From Tepidibacter formicigenes DSM 15518 (GTDB lineage Bacteria > Bacillota > Clostridia > Peptostreptococcales > Peptostreptococcaceae): a DNA stretch of 64,000 bases. Shown here piece after piece: positions 26,613-35,609 of this stretch (position 1 is the first letter of the stretch; each line of letters opens with the position of its first letter). The notes under the pieces were generated by a model that was not told the origin of the DNA, searched no databases, and was given only the letters and a program-made list of their open reading frames with translations. Location of the stretch: positions 1 through 64,000 of the forward strand of contig NZ_FRAE01000009.1 of assembly GCF_900142235.1 (NCBI RefSeq), in the 5' to 3' direction. Position numbers and translations under genes: made by a program.

Positions 26613-27421
26613 CTTACTCCTCCTGTTATTAACAACCCTATTATAGTCGTAATACTTAAACAGCGTACTAATATAAAGTATACTGTCCATCCCCCAAAAT
26701 AAAATATATCTTTAAACCTTATATTATTTGTATTACCAATATTATAATCTCCCGTAAATCCTCGACAGCACATAGCTAGGTAAATACGCTGTGCTCTTTC
26801 TACTGTTCTAATAAGTAACTGTCCTGTAAGTGAACCCCATACACTAAACCGAATACCTTTTTCATTAAGAGATCTAAGTGAATACGCTCGAACTATACTA
26901 GAAACTTCTTCAATTAGCAATGATATATATCGATATGTTAAAATAATCTGCATTACAAATATCTTAGGTATCCTCATCATTCTAAGTGCCAATGCAATTC
27001 CATTAATCCCTGTAGTAGCTATAAGAATAAAAACTGCTAAAACAGTTAAAACACATTTAATTATAATTGAAATAAAAGAAATCCACCCACCTGAAATTTG
27101 AATCCAAGGTAGTACTATCATGGGCTTAACATCAAATAAAGGATTAAATATTCCTAATCCAATAACAAACGGTGCAGCAATAAGTAATCTTTTCATTATA
27201 GGAACTATAGGAATCTCTGCTATAATCATAACAATAATAGGATAAAGAACAAGAGGTAGCAATCTACTTATCTCATATTTACCAAAGGATACAGTAACTA
27301 TCAAAAATACAATTGTTGTAAGTAGCTTTGCAACTGGATGTATGTTATGTATCATTGTATTTTTATCTGCAATTTCATCTAGTAGTCTAATATTGTACAA
27401 TGACTTTATCATATTTGTCAT
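26609..27421 (-). CDS. cbiQ: Cobalt/nickel ECF transporter T component
   Basis: This is the transmembrane energy-coupling component, with about five or six hydrophobic helices. The coupling helix contains AYSLRSLNEKGIRF, and CCRGFTGDYN near the C-terminus carries the typical RGF motif. It is about 271 residues from the ATG at 27419-27421; a TTG four codons upstream abuts the AAAGG site. It lies 65 bases after cbiM and overlaps cbiO. Confidence 0.92.
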   Translation of the reverse strand: MTNMIKSLYNIRLLDEIADKNTMIHNIHPVAKLLTTIVFLIVTVSFGKYEISRLLPLVLYPIIVMIIAEIPIVPIMKRLLIAAPFVIGLGIFNPLFDVKPMIVLPWIQISGGWISFISIIIKCVLTVLAVFILIATTGINGIALALRMMRIPKIFVMQIILTYRYISLLIEEVSSIVRAYSLRSLNEKGIRFSVWGSLTGQLLIRTVERAQRIYLAMCCRGFTGDYNIGNTNNIRFKDIFYFGGWTVYFILVRCLSITTIIGLLITGGVR

Positions 27422-27486
27422 AACTTGAACCAACCTTTCCTATTAAGAGCAATAAGTAGAAGGATTATAATCCTCCTACTTATTTT

Positions 27487-28542
27487 CTATACAGCCTTAG
27501 TTTTTTCCTTCTTTTTATTTTTTTTGATAATATTTGTAATAATTCCTATTATACAAGCTAATACTAAAGTCATCGAACCCCCAACTACCCCAGAAACAGT
27601 AGTTCCACTACTAACAGCAGGCCATGCTTCTTGACTCTCATCTTCTAATGATTCCTCTTCATTTGCTTTAAAAGTATAATCAGGCAAGAATGCAGTTTTT
27701 TCTTGAATTTTCTCAAGTGTTTGATGAATTCCATTTGGAGCATCTAACTCTTCTTTCCCTGAAGTTTTTAACATAGACCATTCAAGTCCATCTGGATATG
27801 CAGAAGCAAACCAAGATAAAATACCTCCAGTTAAAACTGCAAAAATAGCAAGTGTAGAAAGTACCTTTTTAATAGAAATATCACCTAAAGCATGACCTAA
27901 AGATGCCTTTTCTATAACTTCAGGACGGGTATTATAAACAAATTTTACTACAGTAGCCGTTACAAGCCCTTCTACTACTCCAATAGCTAAATGAATAGGC
28001 TGCATTAATAAAACAAATGTACCAAAAGGTAACTCAGTCTTACCTGATAGCAAAGTTTCTATAACAACACTAAATGCACCAAGTTGAAGCCCTATAATAG
28101 CAGATAGCATTGCTCCTATAAATATACGAGTAGATGAGTAACCTTTACTCATAATACGTTTATATATTAAAGGATAACCAATAAAGCATGTATAAAATCC
28201 CATATTAAAAATATTACAGCCTAAAGCTAATAATCCACCATCTGCAAAAAACAGTGCCTGTATTATCAGTATAGAAGCCATGGTCAAAAAACCAGCATAA
28301 GGTCCAAGTAAAATAGCAAGAAGTAACCCTCCTCCTAAATGTCCACTAGAGCCAGTTGCAGGAATTGTGAAGTTTATCATTTGAGCTGCAAATACAAATG
28401 CACCCATTACTCCCATCAAAGGTATCTTTTTCTCATCAATATCATTTTGAATTTTTTTAATTGAATAAGCAGCAGTTCCTGCTGTTGCTGCCCACATAGT
28501 TGTACCTACAGCAGGCGAAATCAAAGCATCTGCCATATGCAT
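27487..28542 (-). CDS. cbiM: Cobalt/nickel ECF transporter substrate-binding CbiM with fused CbiN-like C-terminus
   Basis: The N-terminus is MHMADALISP; in this family the free Met-His end forms part of the Co/Ni site. Conserved GSSGHLGGG near residue 64 and about six or seven membrane helices follow. Past residue 225 the protein adds a further membrane helix, ASAYPDGLEWS (the CbiN/NikN hallmark) and a final helix, so CbiM and CbiN functions are fused in 351 residues. It starts the cbiM-cbiQ-cbiO operon. GGGGGAU is the ribosome site. Cobalt versus nickel cannot be decided from sequence. Confidence 0.92.
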   Translation of the reverse strand: MHMADALISPAVGTTMWAATAGTAAYSIKKIQNDIDEKKIPLMGVMGAFVFAAQMINFTIPATGSSGHLGGGLLLAILLGPYAGFLTMASILIIQALFFADGGLLALGCNIFNMGFYTCFIGYPLIYKRIMSKGYSSTRIFIGAMLSAIIGLQLGAFSVVIETLLSGKTELPFGTFVLLMQPIHLAIGVVEGLVTATVVKFVYNTRPEVIEKASLGHALGDISIKKVLSTLAIFAVLTGGILSWFASAYPDGLEWSMLKTSGKEELDAPNGIHQTLEKIQEKTAFLPDYTFKANEEESLEDESQEAWPAVSSGTTVSGVVGGSMTLVLACIIGIITNIIKKNKKKEKTKAV

Positions 28543-28581
28543 AGTTATATCCCCCTTTAATCATATTATATTTTTAAATAA

Positions 28582-28654
28582 AAAAAGTCATAAAAGCTAT
28601 AAACCCCATTCAAAGGTTATTTCAGCCTTCATGACCTTTTCCTTCATTTACCAT
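28582..28654 (-). promoter_or_regulatory. Leader hairpin (terminator or attenuator) upstream of cbiM, with a possible leader peptide
   Basis: On the minus strand, arms 28640-28624 and 28598-28582 form a 17-base stem with wobbles and a U-run, ending only 39 bases before the cbiM ATG. A ten-codon frame (28622-28654, MVNEGKGHEG) ends with TGA inside the 5' arm. The hairpin may simply end the pdp transcript. But the space left for a cbiM promoter is too short, which suggests attenuation. No cobalamin or NiCo riboswitch consensus was recognised. Confidence 0.45.
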
Positions 28655-28712
28655 AATTTTATCACATAGTAATTCTAAATTCAATATTATATTGTAAATT
28701 TTAACAAATTAA

Positions 28713-30038
28713 TTAAAATCTTTCTATTCCTTCTTTTGTAACTACTCCATATATTAATTTTCTTTCCTTTGGTTTTTCATCAGATATAGTATATGCTGAT
28801 AAAAGTCTTTCTTTAGCACTTTCAAGCTTTTCCATTTTATTTACATACATACATGCTAAAGTTTCTCCTTCTTCAACATGGTCTCCTACTTTTTTATCAA
28901 GTACTATACCTGCGCCTAAATCTAACTCATCTTCTTTAGTTTCTCTTCCTGCTCCTAAGATCATTGCACTTAGTCCAACAGTTTCTGCTTCAATTTTGCT
29001 TACATATCCTTTTTTAGGAGCTTTTACTTCTATTACATTGGATGCACTTGGTAATAAATCATAATTATCAACTATTTCTTTATTTCCACCTTGAATCTCT
29101 ATAAATTCTCTTAGCTTATCCAAAGCTTTTCCTGAAGATATAGCTTCTTCAAGCATTTTTCTTCCTTCTTCATAGTTACTTGCAACTTTAGCAAGCATTA
29201 GCATATAAGATCCTAAATTTAAGCAAAGCTCAGTAAAATCTTTTGGTCCATTTCCTTTTAAAGTTTCTATTGCTTCTATTACCTCTAATGCGTTACCTAC
29301 AGCATAACCTAATGGCTGATCCATATCTGTAATTACACCTATTGTTTCTCTATCCATTCCATTACCTATATCAACCATTTCCTTAGCTAAAGCAAATGAG
29401 TCATCTAACTCTTTCATAAATGCTCCACTTCCAGTTTTAACATCTAGAACTATTGCATCTGCTCCAGAAGCTAATTTTTTACTCATTATACTACTTGCAA
29501 TTAATGATATATTATCAACTGTTGCAGTAACATCTCTTAGAGCATATAATTTTTTATCAGCTGGAACAATAGAAGCAGTTTGCCCACAAACAGCTATTTT
29601 GTGAGTATTTACATTATCTGTAAATTTATCTTGGTCCATTTCTATAGATAAACCTGGTATAGCTTCAAGCTTATCAAGCGTTCCTCCTGTATGACCAAGT
29701 CCTCTTCCTGACATTTTTGCAACAGGGGCACCGCATGATGCTACAAGTGGAGCTAAAGTAATTGTAGTTTTATCTCCTACACCACCAGTACTATGTTTAT
29801 CAACTTTTATTCCTTCTATTTTAGATAAATCTATAACATCTCCTGAATTCATCATAGCTTCTGTTAAATATACAGTCTCTTCTTTAGTCATTTTTTGTAA
29901 GAATATGGCCATAACAAGTGCTGAAGCTTGATAATCTGGAATTTCACCTTTGGAGTATCCTTCTACAAAAAAGTTTATTTCCTCTTTAGTTAATTCCTGT
30001 CCATCTCTTTTTTTCTTTATAATATCATACATTCTCAT
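28713..30038 (-). CDS. pdp: Pyrimidine-nucleoside phosphorylase
   Basis: This enzyme phosphorolyses uridine, deoxyuridine and thymidine to the base and (deoxy)ribose-1-phosphate. The phosphate-binding [10 protein letters not shown] and [16 protein letters not shown] motifs near residues 80-120 are intact, with [14 protein letters not shown] near 183 and the C-terminal domain EEGETLA. The 441 residues match the homodimeric bacterial enzyme. ATG with AAAGGAGUG. It follows punA and deoB, forming a nucleoside salvage set. Confidence 0.94.
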   Translation of the reverse strand: MRMYDIIKKKRDGQELTKEEINFFVEGYSKGEIPDYQASALVMAIFLQKMTKEETVYLTEAMMNSGDVIDLSKIEGIKVDKHSTGGVGDKTTITLAPLVASCGAPVAKMSGRGLGHTGGTLDKLEAIPGLSIEMDQDKFTDNVNTHKIAVCGQTASIVPADKKLYALRDVTATVDNISLIASSIMSKKLASGADAIVLDVKTGSGAFMKELDDSFALAKEMVDIGNGMDRETIGVITDMDQPLGYAVGNALEVIEAIETLKGNGPKDFTELCLNLGSYMLMLAKVASNYEEGRKMLEEAISSGKALDKLREFIEIQGGNKEIVDNYDLLPSASNVIEVKAPKKGYVSKIEAETVGLSAMILGAGRETKEDELDLGAGIVLDKKVGDHVEEGETLACMYVNKMEKLESAKERLLSAYTISDEKPKERKLIYGVVTKEGIERF

Positions 30039-30117
30039 AATAATATTACACTCCTTTTACTATTTTTCTTAATTTTAAATAAATAACTTTGTAAACCTTT
30101 TCTAGAAATTTAAAAAT

Positions 30118-30149
30118 CTTGGGTCACCTAAATAACAGTTTGACCCAAG
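30118..30149 (-). terminator. Hairpin between punA and pdp
   Basis: Nine-base arms CTTGGGTCA/TGACCCAAG at 30118-30126 and 30141-30149, followed on the minus strand by ATTTTTAAATTT. Confidence 0.6.
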
Positions 30150-30185
30150 TAAATATATTATATATGCAAAATAAAAATATTTTAA

Positions 30186-31007
30186 TTACATTTTCTTTAA
30201 TATAGTTTTAACTAAAGATATGAATTGTTTTTTAACTCTTTGAGTAGTTTCTATAACTTCTTCATGATCTAGTGGTTGATCTAATATTCCAGCTGCCATG
30301 TTAGTTATACAAGATATTCCAAGTACTTTTAAACTTGAATGTCTTGCTACTATTACTTCTGGAACTGTTGACATTCCAACAGCATCTCCTCCTATTGTTT
30401 GAACCATTCTTATTTCTGCTGGAGTTTCATAAGTTGGTCCTGTAAAGTATGTATAAACTCCTTCTTTTACATCTATTCCTAATTCATTAGCTGCTTCTTT
30501 AGCAAGCTTTATATATTCTGGAGTATAAGCTGTTGACATATCTGGAAATCTTACTCCTAATTCTTTATCATTTGGTCCAATAAGTGGATTATTTCCTCCA
30601 AGATTTATATGATCATTTATTATCATTAAATCTCCAGGAACATAGCTTTTGTTTGCTCCACCAGCAGCATTAGTTACTACTATAGTTTCAACGCCTAAAG
30701 CTTTCATTACTCTTACAGGGAATGTTGCTTCCTGCATAGTATATCCTTCATAAAAATGGAATCTTCCTTGCATTGCTACTACATTTTTCCCTTCAAGTTT
30801 TCCTATTACAAGCTGTCCTGCATGTCCTTCTACTGTTGAAACTGGGAAGTTCGGTATTTCTTCATATTTTATTGCTACAGCATCTTCTATTTCATCTGCT
30901 AATACTCCTAGTCCTGATCCTAATATTAACCCTATTTTAGGCTCAACACCTATTTTTGATTTTATAAATTCTGCACTTTCATTTATTTTTACTCTTAAAT
31001 CTTTCAT
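30186..31007 (-). CDS. punA: Purine nucleoside phosphorylase I
   Basis: This is the trimeric-type purine nucleoside phosphorylase acting on guanosine and inosine. It shows GLILGSGLG near residue 27, the FHFYEGYTMQE substrate loop near 83, VTNAAGG near 112 and GMSTVPEVI near 212, with CITNMAAG near the C-terminus. The length of 273 residues is standard. A strong AGGAGG site precedes the ATG. It releases ribose-1-phosphate that DeoB, encoded upstream, converts to ribose-5-phosphate. The deoB-punA pairing next to xerD and spoIIM is conserved in Bacillus (ripX-drm-punA). Confidence 0.95.
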   Translation of the reverse strand: MKDLRVKINESAEFIKSKIGVEPKIGLILGSGLGVLADEIEDAVAIKYEEIPNFPVSTVEGHAGQLVIGKLEGKNVVAMQGRFHFYEGYTMQEATFPVRVMKALGVETIVVTNAAGGANKSYVPGDLMIINDHINLGGNNPLIGPNDKELGVRFPDMSTAYTPEYIKLAKEAANELGIDVKEGVYTYFTGPTYETPAEIRMVQTIGGDAVGMSTVPEVIVARHSSLKVLGISCITNMAAGILDQPLDHEEVIETTQRVKKQFISLVKTILKKM

Positions 31008-31055
31008 TTTCGTTCCTCCTATGTAATTATTAGTTTATAATTGTCTATTTAATAA

Positions 31056-31088
31056 AGTAATAATATTGTTTAAACAATACTATTACTT
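31056..31088 (-). terminator. Near-palindromic hairpin between deoB and punA
   Basis: Centred on ATTGTTTAAACAAT, arms of 16 bases pair with one mismatch, and the minus-strand product ends in UUUAUU. It could be a terminator or an A/T-rich operator. Confidence 0.5.
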
Positions 31089-31126
31089 TAATTATTAATT
31101 TAACCTTAAAACTATTAAAAATTTAA

Positions 31127-32299
31127 TTATTTTAATATTAAGTCTTTAAAACTTTCTCCATTTTTAGGAAAATCAGCTTCTAATATATCTGCAACAGTTG
31201 CTCCAATATCAGAAAATGTTTTTCTTATTCCTAAATTCACTCCACTTTTTACATTTTTCCCGTATACTAAGATTGGAACATATTCTCTTGTGTGATCGGT
31301 TCCCTTATAAGTTGGATCATTGCCATGGTCTGCAGTTAATATTAGTATATCTTCGTCTTTCATACTTTCAATTATTTCTGGAATTCTAGCATCTAATTCT
31401 TCTATAGCATTTTTATACCCTTCTACATTTCTTCTATGACCAAACTTTGAATCAAAATCTACTAGATTAGTAAATATAAGACCTTTATTTTCTTTTTTAA
31501 TATATTCTATTGTTTTATCTACACCATCCATATTACTTTTTGTATGAACTGCTTCTGTTATACCTTTTCCATTAAATATATCTTCTATTTTTCCTACAGC
31601 AATTACATCTAAGCCTTTATTTTTTATATTATCAAGTACAGTATCTTCATAAGGATCTAGTGAAAAGTCTCTTCTATTTGCAGTTCTAGTAAAGTTTCCA
31701 GGTGTTCCTATAAATGGTCTTGCAATTATTCTAGCAACCGCATTATCTCCCATCATTATTTCTCTTGCAATTTTGCACATTTTATATAATTCTTCTAAAG
31801 GAACTACTTCTTCATGTGCTGCAATTTGAAAAACACTATCTGCTGATGTATAAACTATAACATCTCCAGTTTTCATATGCTCTTCTCCAAGTTCATCAAG
31901 TATAGCTGTCCCTGAAGCAGGTTTATTTCCAATAACTTTTCTCCCTGTTTTATTTTCAAATTCTTCAATTATTTCCTTTGTAAATCCATCAGGGAATGTT
32001 TTAAAAGGTTGATCTACTCTAAGCCCAACCATTTCCCAGTGTCCTGTTGTAGTATCCTTTCCTTGAGATACTTCAGAACATTTTCCAAAAGAAGCTATAG
32101 GAGTTTCAATCGGATCAATTTCATTGAACCCGTCTATATTACCTATACCCATTTTAGTTAAATTAGGTATATTTATATTTCTATGAGCTTTAATGATATT
32201 ACCTAATGTGTTTACTCCTACATCTCCAAATTTTTCAGAATCAGGAAGCTGTCCAATTCCTACACTGTCCATTACTATTAAAATTACCCTTTTATCCAT
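31127..32299 (-). CDS. deoB: Phosphopentomutase
   Basis: This enzyme interconverts (deoxy)ribose-1-phosphate and 5-phosphate in nucleoside catabolism. It is a metal-dependent alkaline-phosphatase-fold enzyme: VMDSVGIGQLPD at the N-terminus, the phosphorylated threonine region GKDTTTGHWE near residue 85, DFDSKFGHRR near 283 and LTADHGNDPTYKGTDH near 325. The start is the ATG at 32297-32299, nine bases after AAAGGAG. The product has 390 residues. Confidence 0.95.
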   Translation of the reverse strand: MDKRVILIVMDSVGIGQLPDSEKFGDVGVNTLGNIIKAHRNINIPNLTKMGIGNIDGFNEIDPIETPIASFGKCSEVSQGKDTTTGHWEMVGLRVDQPFKTFPDGFTKEIIEEFENKTGRKVIGNKPASGTAILDELGEEHMKTGDVIVYTSADSVFQIAAHEEVVPLEELYKMCKIAREIMMGDNAVARIIARPFIGTPGNFTRTANRRDFSLDPYEDTVLDNIKNKGLDVIAVGKIEDIFNGKGITEAVHTKSNMDGVDKTIEYIKKENKGLIFTNLVDFDSKFGHRRNVEGYKNAIEELDARIPEIIESMKDEDILILTADHGNDPTYKGTDHTREYVPILVYGKNVKSGVNLGIRKTFSDIGATVADILEADFPKNGESFKDLILK

Positions 32300-32421
32300 T
32301 TTTATCAACTCCTTTATTAAAGAGAAAATTTTGTGTTAACATTTTCTCATAAACATAATTAAATTTTATCATTGATTTAATTTCATTTCAATTATAACTT
32401 TAATGAATATTATAATAATTT

Positions 32422-33303
32422 TTATCCTCTTGGATGTTTTTCTTTAAATTCTTGTCTTATATTTTTATTTAAATGATTTAAATATCCTTGAAGACTGCTT
32501 AAATTAGTATTACCCAATATTTTACCAACTACACTTATATTTGCTCCTTTATTTAATAAATGAATTGCAAAAGAATGTCTAAGCATTGTTGGAGTAACAT
32601 TTTTATTTAGATTTAACTTTTCAGTATATCTTTTTATTATTTTCCAAAGACCTTGTCTTGTAAATCTTTCTCCTTTTGAATTTAAAAATAAAGCTTTTTG
32701 ATTTTCATCCTTAACTATTTTCGACCTAGAGTCATTTAAATATTTAACAATGTATTGTTTTGCAATACTTCCAAGAGGAATAATTCTAATACCTTTATTT
32801 GTTTTACAGCTTATATATTCCATATCTAAATTTATATCATCTAAATTAAGCTGTATTAATTCAGAAACCTTAATTCCTGTTCCATAAAGCATTTCAAGAA
32901 TTGCCTTATCTCTTATACCTTTAGTAGTATTAGTGTCTGGGGAATTTAAAAATAAATCTACTTCCTCTTCTGTTAATATATCCATTTTAGCTCTTTCAAT
33001 TCTAGGTTTTTTTAATTTTTTTGCTGGGTTATTATCAGATAATTTATTCAAAAATAAAAACTCATGGAAAGATTTTATAGAAGATATCTTTCTTGAAATA
33101 CTAGATACTGATGCATTGTTCTTTTCTAGATGAATTAAAAAAGTAAATATATCATTTTCAGTTACCTGTAAAAAATCTATATCGTTTTCATTTAAGTAGT
33201 GTATATATTTTTTTAAATCTAGCTTATACGACTCTATAGTATTTTGTGAAAGATTTTTATCTAATCTTATATATTCTAAATACTTATTTATGACATTATT
33301 CAT
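32422..33303 (-). CDS. XerD-like tyrosine recombinase with a degenerate active site
   Basis: Overall length (293 residues), the SAM-like N-terminal domain, GTGIKVSELIQL, TPTMLRHSFAIHLLNKGA and the C-terminal EKHPRG tail are those of XerD/RipX. However, several catalytic positions are altered: the first arginine of TGLRVSEL is K145, the histidine of HxxR is T239, and the histidine of LGH is N265. R242, the hairpin lysine and the nucleophile Y274 remain. The position between spoIIM and deoB is the same as Bacillus ripX. It may be inactive in strand exchange, act as a DNA-binding accessory, or belong to a variant family. Another XerD elsewhere in the genome would then resolve chromosome dimers. 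Confidence 0.82.
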   Translation of the reverse strand: MNNVINKYLEYIRLDKNLSQNTIESYKLDLKKYIHYLNENDIDFLQVTENDIFTFLIHLEKNNASVSSISRKISSIKSFHEFLFLNKLSDNNPAKKLKKPRIERAKMDILTEEEVDLFLNSPDTNTTKGIRDKAILEMLYGTGIKVSELIQLNLDDINLDMEYISCKTNKGIRIIPLGSIAKQYIVKYLNDSRSKIVKDENQKALFLNSKGERFTRQGLWKIIKRYTEKLNLNKNVTPTMLRHSFAIHLLNKGANISVVGKILGNTNLSSLQGYLNHLNKNIRQEFKEKHPRG

Positions 33304-33318
33304 TCTAAACTCCCCTAA

Positions 33319-33930
33319 TTAAAATATTCTTTGTATTATGAATATAGATGCTACATTAACCAAACTTTGCAAAATTGATACAACTAAAAACAAAGTCAAT
33401 ACATTTATACTATACTTTGTTATTAACTTCTTCATATGATTTAAGCTTTTAAATCTATTACAAATTTTAATTGCAGAAACAGCCTCTAAAAAATAATTAA
33501 ACGATAGTATAATTACAAAAAATGAAAATGGCACAATTAAAATATTTTTTATGAGTGTTAAAAGTACAATTTTAAAAGAACTCATCTTTAAAATTAATAT
33601 CACTGTATTTATAGTATAACCTATAGATAACCCTTTTAAAAATACTATAACTAAAACTAAAGGACAGGTAAATACCATAAGTGAACATAAATACATAGAA
33701 AGTAAATAAATAATATCATTTTTAAAGTTCAAAAAAGTAAGTTTTAACACATCAAAACTGCCTTCATAGTAACTAGTTGTCCTAGATATATAATCTACAA
33801 TAGAGCTATTTGAAATAGGATATACCTTGTTTAAATAGACCCCACTAGTTATTCCTAAACTAAATAAAAAAATGAAAAATATTAAAATTATTTTATAATT
33901 AGATTTAGAAAAATTAAAAATCTTCTTCAA
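33319..33930 (-). CDS. spoIIM: Stage II sporulation protein M
   Basis: SpoIIM forms the SpoIIDMP complex with SpoIID and SpoIIP to drive septal peptidoglycan remodelling and engulfment. The 203-residue protein is very hydrophobic, with about five or six membrane helices, and contains the family segment VIVFLKGLSIGYTINTVI near residue 93. It starts at TTG behind GAAGGGGG. It lies 16 bases upstream of the xerD-like gene, as in Bacillus. Confidence 0.88.
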   Translation of the reverse strand: MKKIFNFSKSNYKIILIFFIFLFSLGITSGVYLNKVYPISNSSIVDYISRTTSYYEGSFDVLKLTFLNFKNDIIYLLSMYLCSLMVFTCPLVLVIVFLKGLSIGYTINTVILILKMSSFKIVLLTLIKNILIVPFSFFVIILSFNYFLEAVSAIKICNRFKSLNHMKKLITKYSINVLTLFLVVSILQSLVNVASIFIIQRIF

Positions 33931-33996
33931 AGTAAAACCCCCTTCTTTTTAACTTTACATAATTCTATGTTAAAAATAAGGGGTGTATTACAAAAA

Positions 33997-34527
33997 TTAT
34001 ATTAAATCTTTTGATAATAAAATTCCAATTATAGTTTTAGCATCTTTTATTTCGCCTTTTTTTATCATATCCAAAGCTTCACTTATTTTCACCTTAAAAA
34101 CCTCAATATATTCATCTTCATCAGGACAGCTCTGTCCTTCTTTTAATCCCGTAGCTAAATATAAATACATTTTCTCATTTGAAAATCCAGCAGATGTATA
34201 AAATAAATTTGAAAATTTTATTTTTTCAGCTTCATATCCAGTTTCTTCTTTTAATTCTCTAATGGCGCATTCTTTTGGATCTTCTCCAAGTTCTAATTTA
34301 CCAGCTGGAAGCTCAAGTAGAGTTTCTTCAACAGGTTTTCTAAATTGCTTTACAAGTATTACTTCTTTTTTTTCTGTTAATGCTAAAATAGCAACGGCTC
34401 CAGGATGCTCAACGATTTCTCTTTTTTGATATTTATGCTGGGGAAGTTCTACGGTATCTACTCTTAGATTTATAACTTTACCATTATATATTTTTTCTGA
34501 ACTCATAGTTTTTTCTTCAAGAATCAT
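33997..34527 (-). CDS. nudF: ADP-ribose pyrophosphatase (Nudix hydrolase)
   Basis: The Nudix box is complete: GKLELGEDPKECAI followed by RELKEETGY at about residues 76-98, which binds the catalytic metal. VEHPGAVAILAL precedes it, as in NudF/YqkG. The likely reaction splits ADP-ribose to AMP and ribose-5-phosphate. The ATG overlaps the stop of the DUF3866 gene by four bases (ATGA), so the two are translationally coupled. The same gene lies near spoIIM in Bacillus (yqkG). Confidence 0.9.
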   Translation of the reverse strand: MILEEKTMSSEKIYNGKVINLRVDTVELPQHKYQKREIVEHPGAVAILALTEKKEVILVKQFRKPVEETLLELPAGKLELGEDPKECAIRELKEETGYEAEKIKFSNLFYTSAGFSNEKMYLYLATGLKEGQSCPDEDEYIEVFKVKISEALDMIKKGEIKDAKTIIGILLSKDLI

Positions 34528-35597
34528 TTTGATCCCTCCAATATATAATAAGCAGCTCCACTACAAGATTTAAAAAACTCCTCATCTTCTTCATAACTTC
34601 TTCCCATGCTTTTTACTTTTAGATTAAAATAACTTAAATCTTCCTTCGTTCTATCTTTTTCTATAAAGACTATATCATGTAATTTATCTATATTATGCTC
34701 TTTTATTTGAGATAGTACATAATTTCTTTTATCAGCATCTTGTATATTAATAGGAACTACAACTTTACTGTTAACTATTTCCTTTAAAATAGTTATAGAG
34801 TGATGACTAAGACCTAAATGTCTATCTCTTTTGTCGGCAAAGCTTATTCTAGGCACAGCTATGGCTTTTCCTTTAAGCTTTGAAACTGCATCTAATATAT
34901 TTCCTTGTTCTATACCAGTAAATCCATATTTAGTTCCACTACCTACAATTCCAGGTCCCATACATACAAATACTACATCAGCACCTACAACTTCTTTTGC
35001 TGTTATTAACGCTGTGTATATATTTATACACTCATAATCTCCTCCAAAAGCATTTCCCATAGTTATAGTTGCATCTAAAATACCTTTATCTTTTAAATTC
35101 TTTACATTTTTACTTAAATAAATTGGAAGAGCTGCACCATCAGTCATTATGTAAGCTATTTTTTTATCCTTATTTCCTCTTTTATAAGAAGCTATAAATG
35201 GAACTAACATGCTATGTAGTGTTCCTACAACTACAGGAAGATTATCTAGCGATTTAAAATTTTTAATTTTTTCATGATGCATGCTTTCTTGTTCTTCTGC
35301 TGCAAATATTTTAACTTGAAGAGGGGTATATCTTAATTTCATTATATGTCCCCCTTCACTCATTTTACTTTCCAAATTATTTAAATTAGCAATTACAAAA
35401 TGAAATCCTCCTGTTCCAAGGCTTAACTCCACTGCACTTGTATTAAGAAGTACTTCATCTCCTACATTTACATCTGAATTTATTTTTGGATAATTTATTG
35501 CTTTTTCTATTTTATCTCCTATTTTAACTTTTAACTCTTCCATTTCTTCAGTTTTGCTTATTATAGAATCTACTATTCCTACTTTTTTGCTTATCAT
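34524..35597 (-). CDS. DUF3866 family protein
   Basis: The 357-residue protein matches the DUF3866 family, whose function is not known. Visible features are ELSLGTGGFHFVIAN near residue 55, LRYTPLQVK near 88, GTLHSMLVPF near 124, MTDGAALPI near 150 and VCMGPGIVGSGTKYGFTG near 210. The glycine-rich centre suggests a nucleotide or sugar binding fold. It sits between a glycosyltransferase-like membrane protein and nudF, overlapping the latter. There is no signal peptide. Confidence 0.85.
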   Translation of the reverse strand: MISKKVGIVDSIISKTEEMEELKVKIGDKIEKAINYPKINSDVNVGDEVLLNTSAVELSLGTGGFHFVIANLNNLESKMSEGGHIMKLRYTPLQVKIFAAEEQESMHHEKIKNFKSLDNLPVVVGTLHSMLVPFIASYKRGNKDKKIAYIMTDGAALPIYLSKNVKNLKDKGILDATITMGNAFGGDYECINIYTALITAKEVVGADVVFVCMGPGIVGSGTKYGFTGIEQGNILDAVSKLKGKAIAVPRISFADKRDRHLGLSHHSITILKEIVNSKVVVPINIQDADKRNYVLSQIKEHNIDKLHDIVFIEKDRTKEDLSYFNLKVKSMGRSYEEDEEFFKSCSGAAYYILEGSK

Positions 35598-35609
35598 ATT
35601 TATCCCTCT

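Noticed and set aside
28543-28712. Cobalamin or NiCo riboswitch upstream of cbiM
   Set aside because: I could not find the B12-box or the NiCo consensus bulges. Only a hairpin and a short frame are visible, so I report a leader of unknown type.
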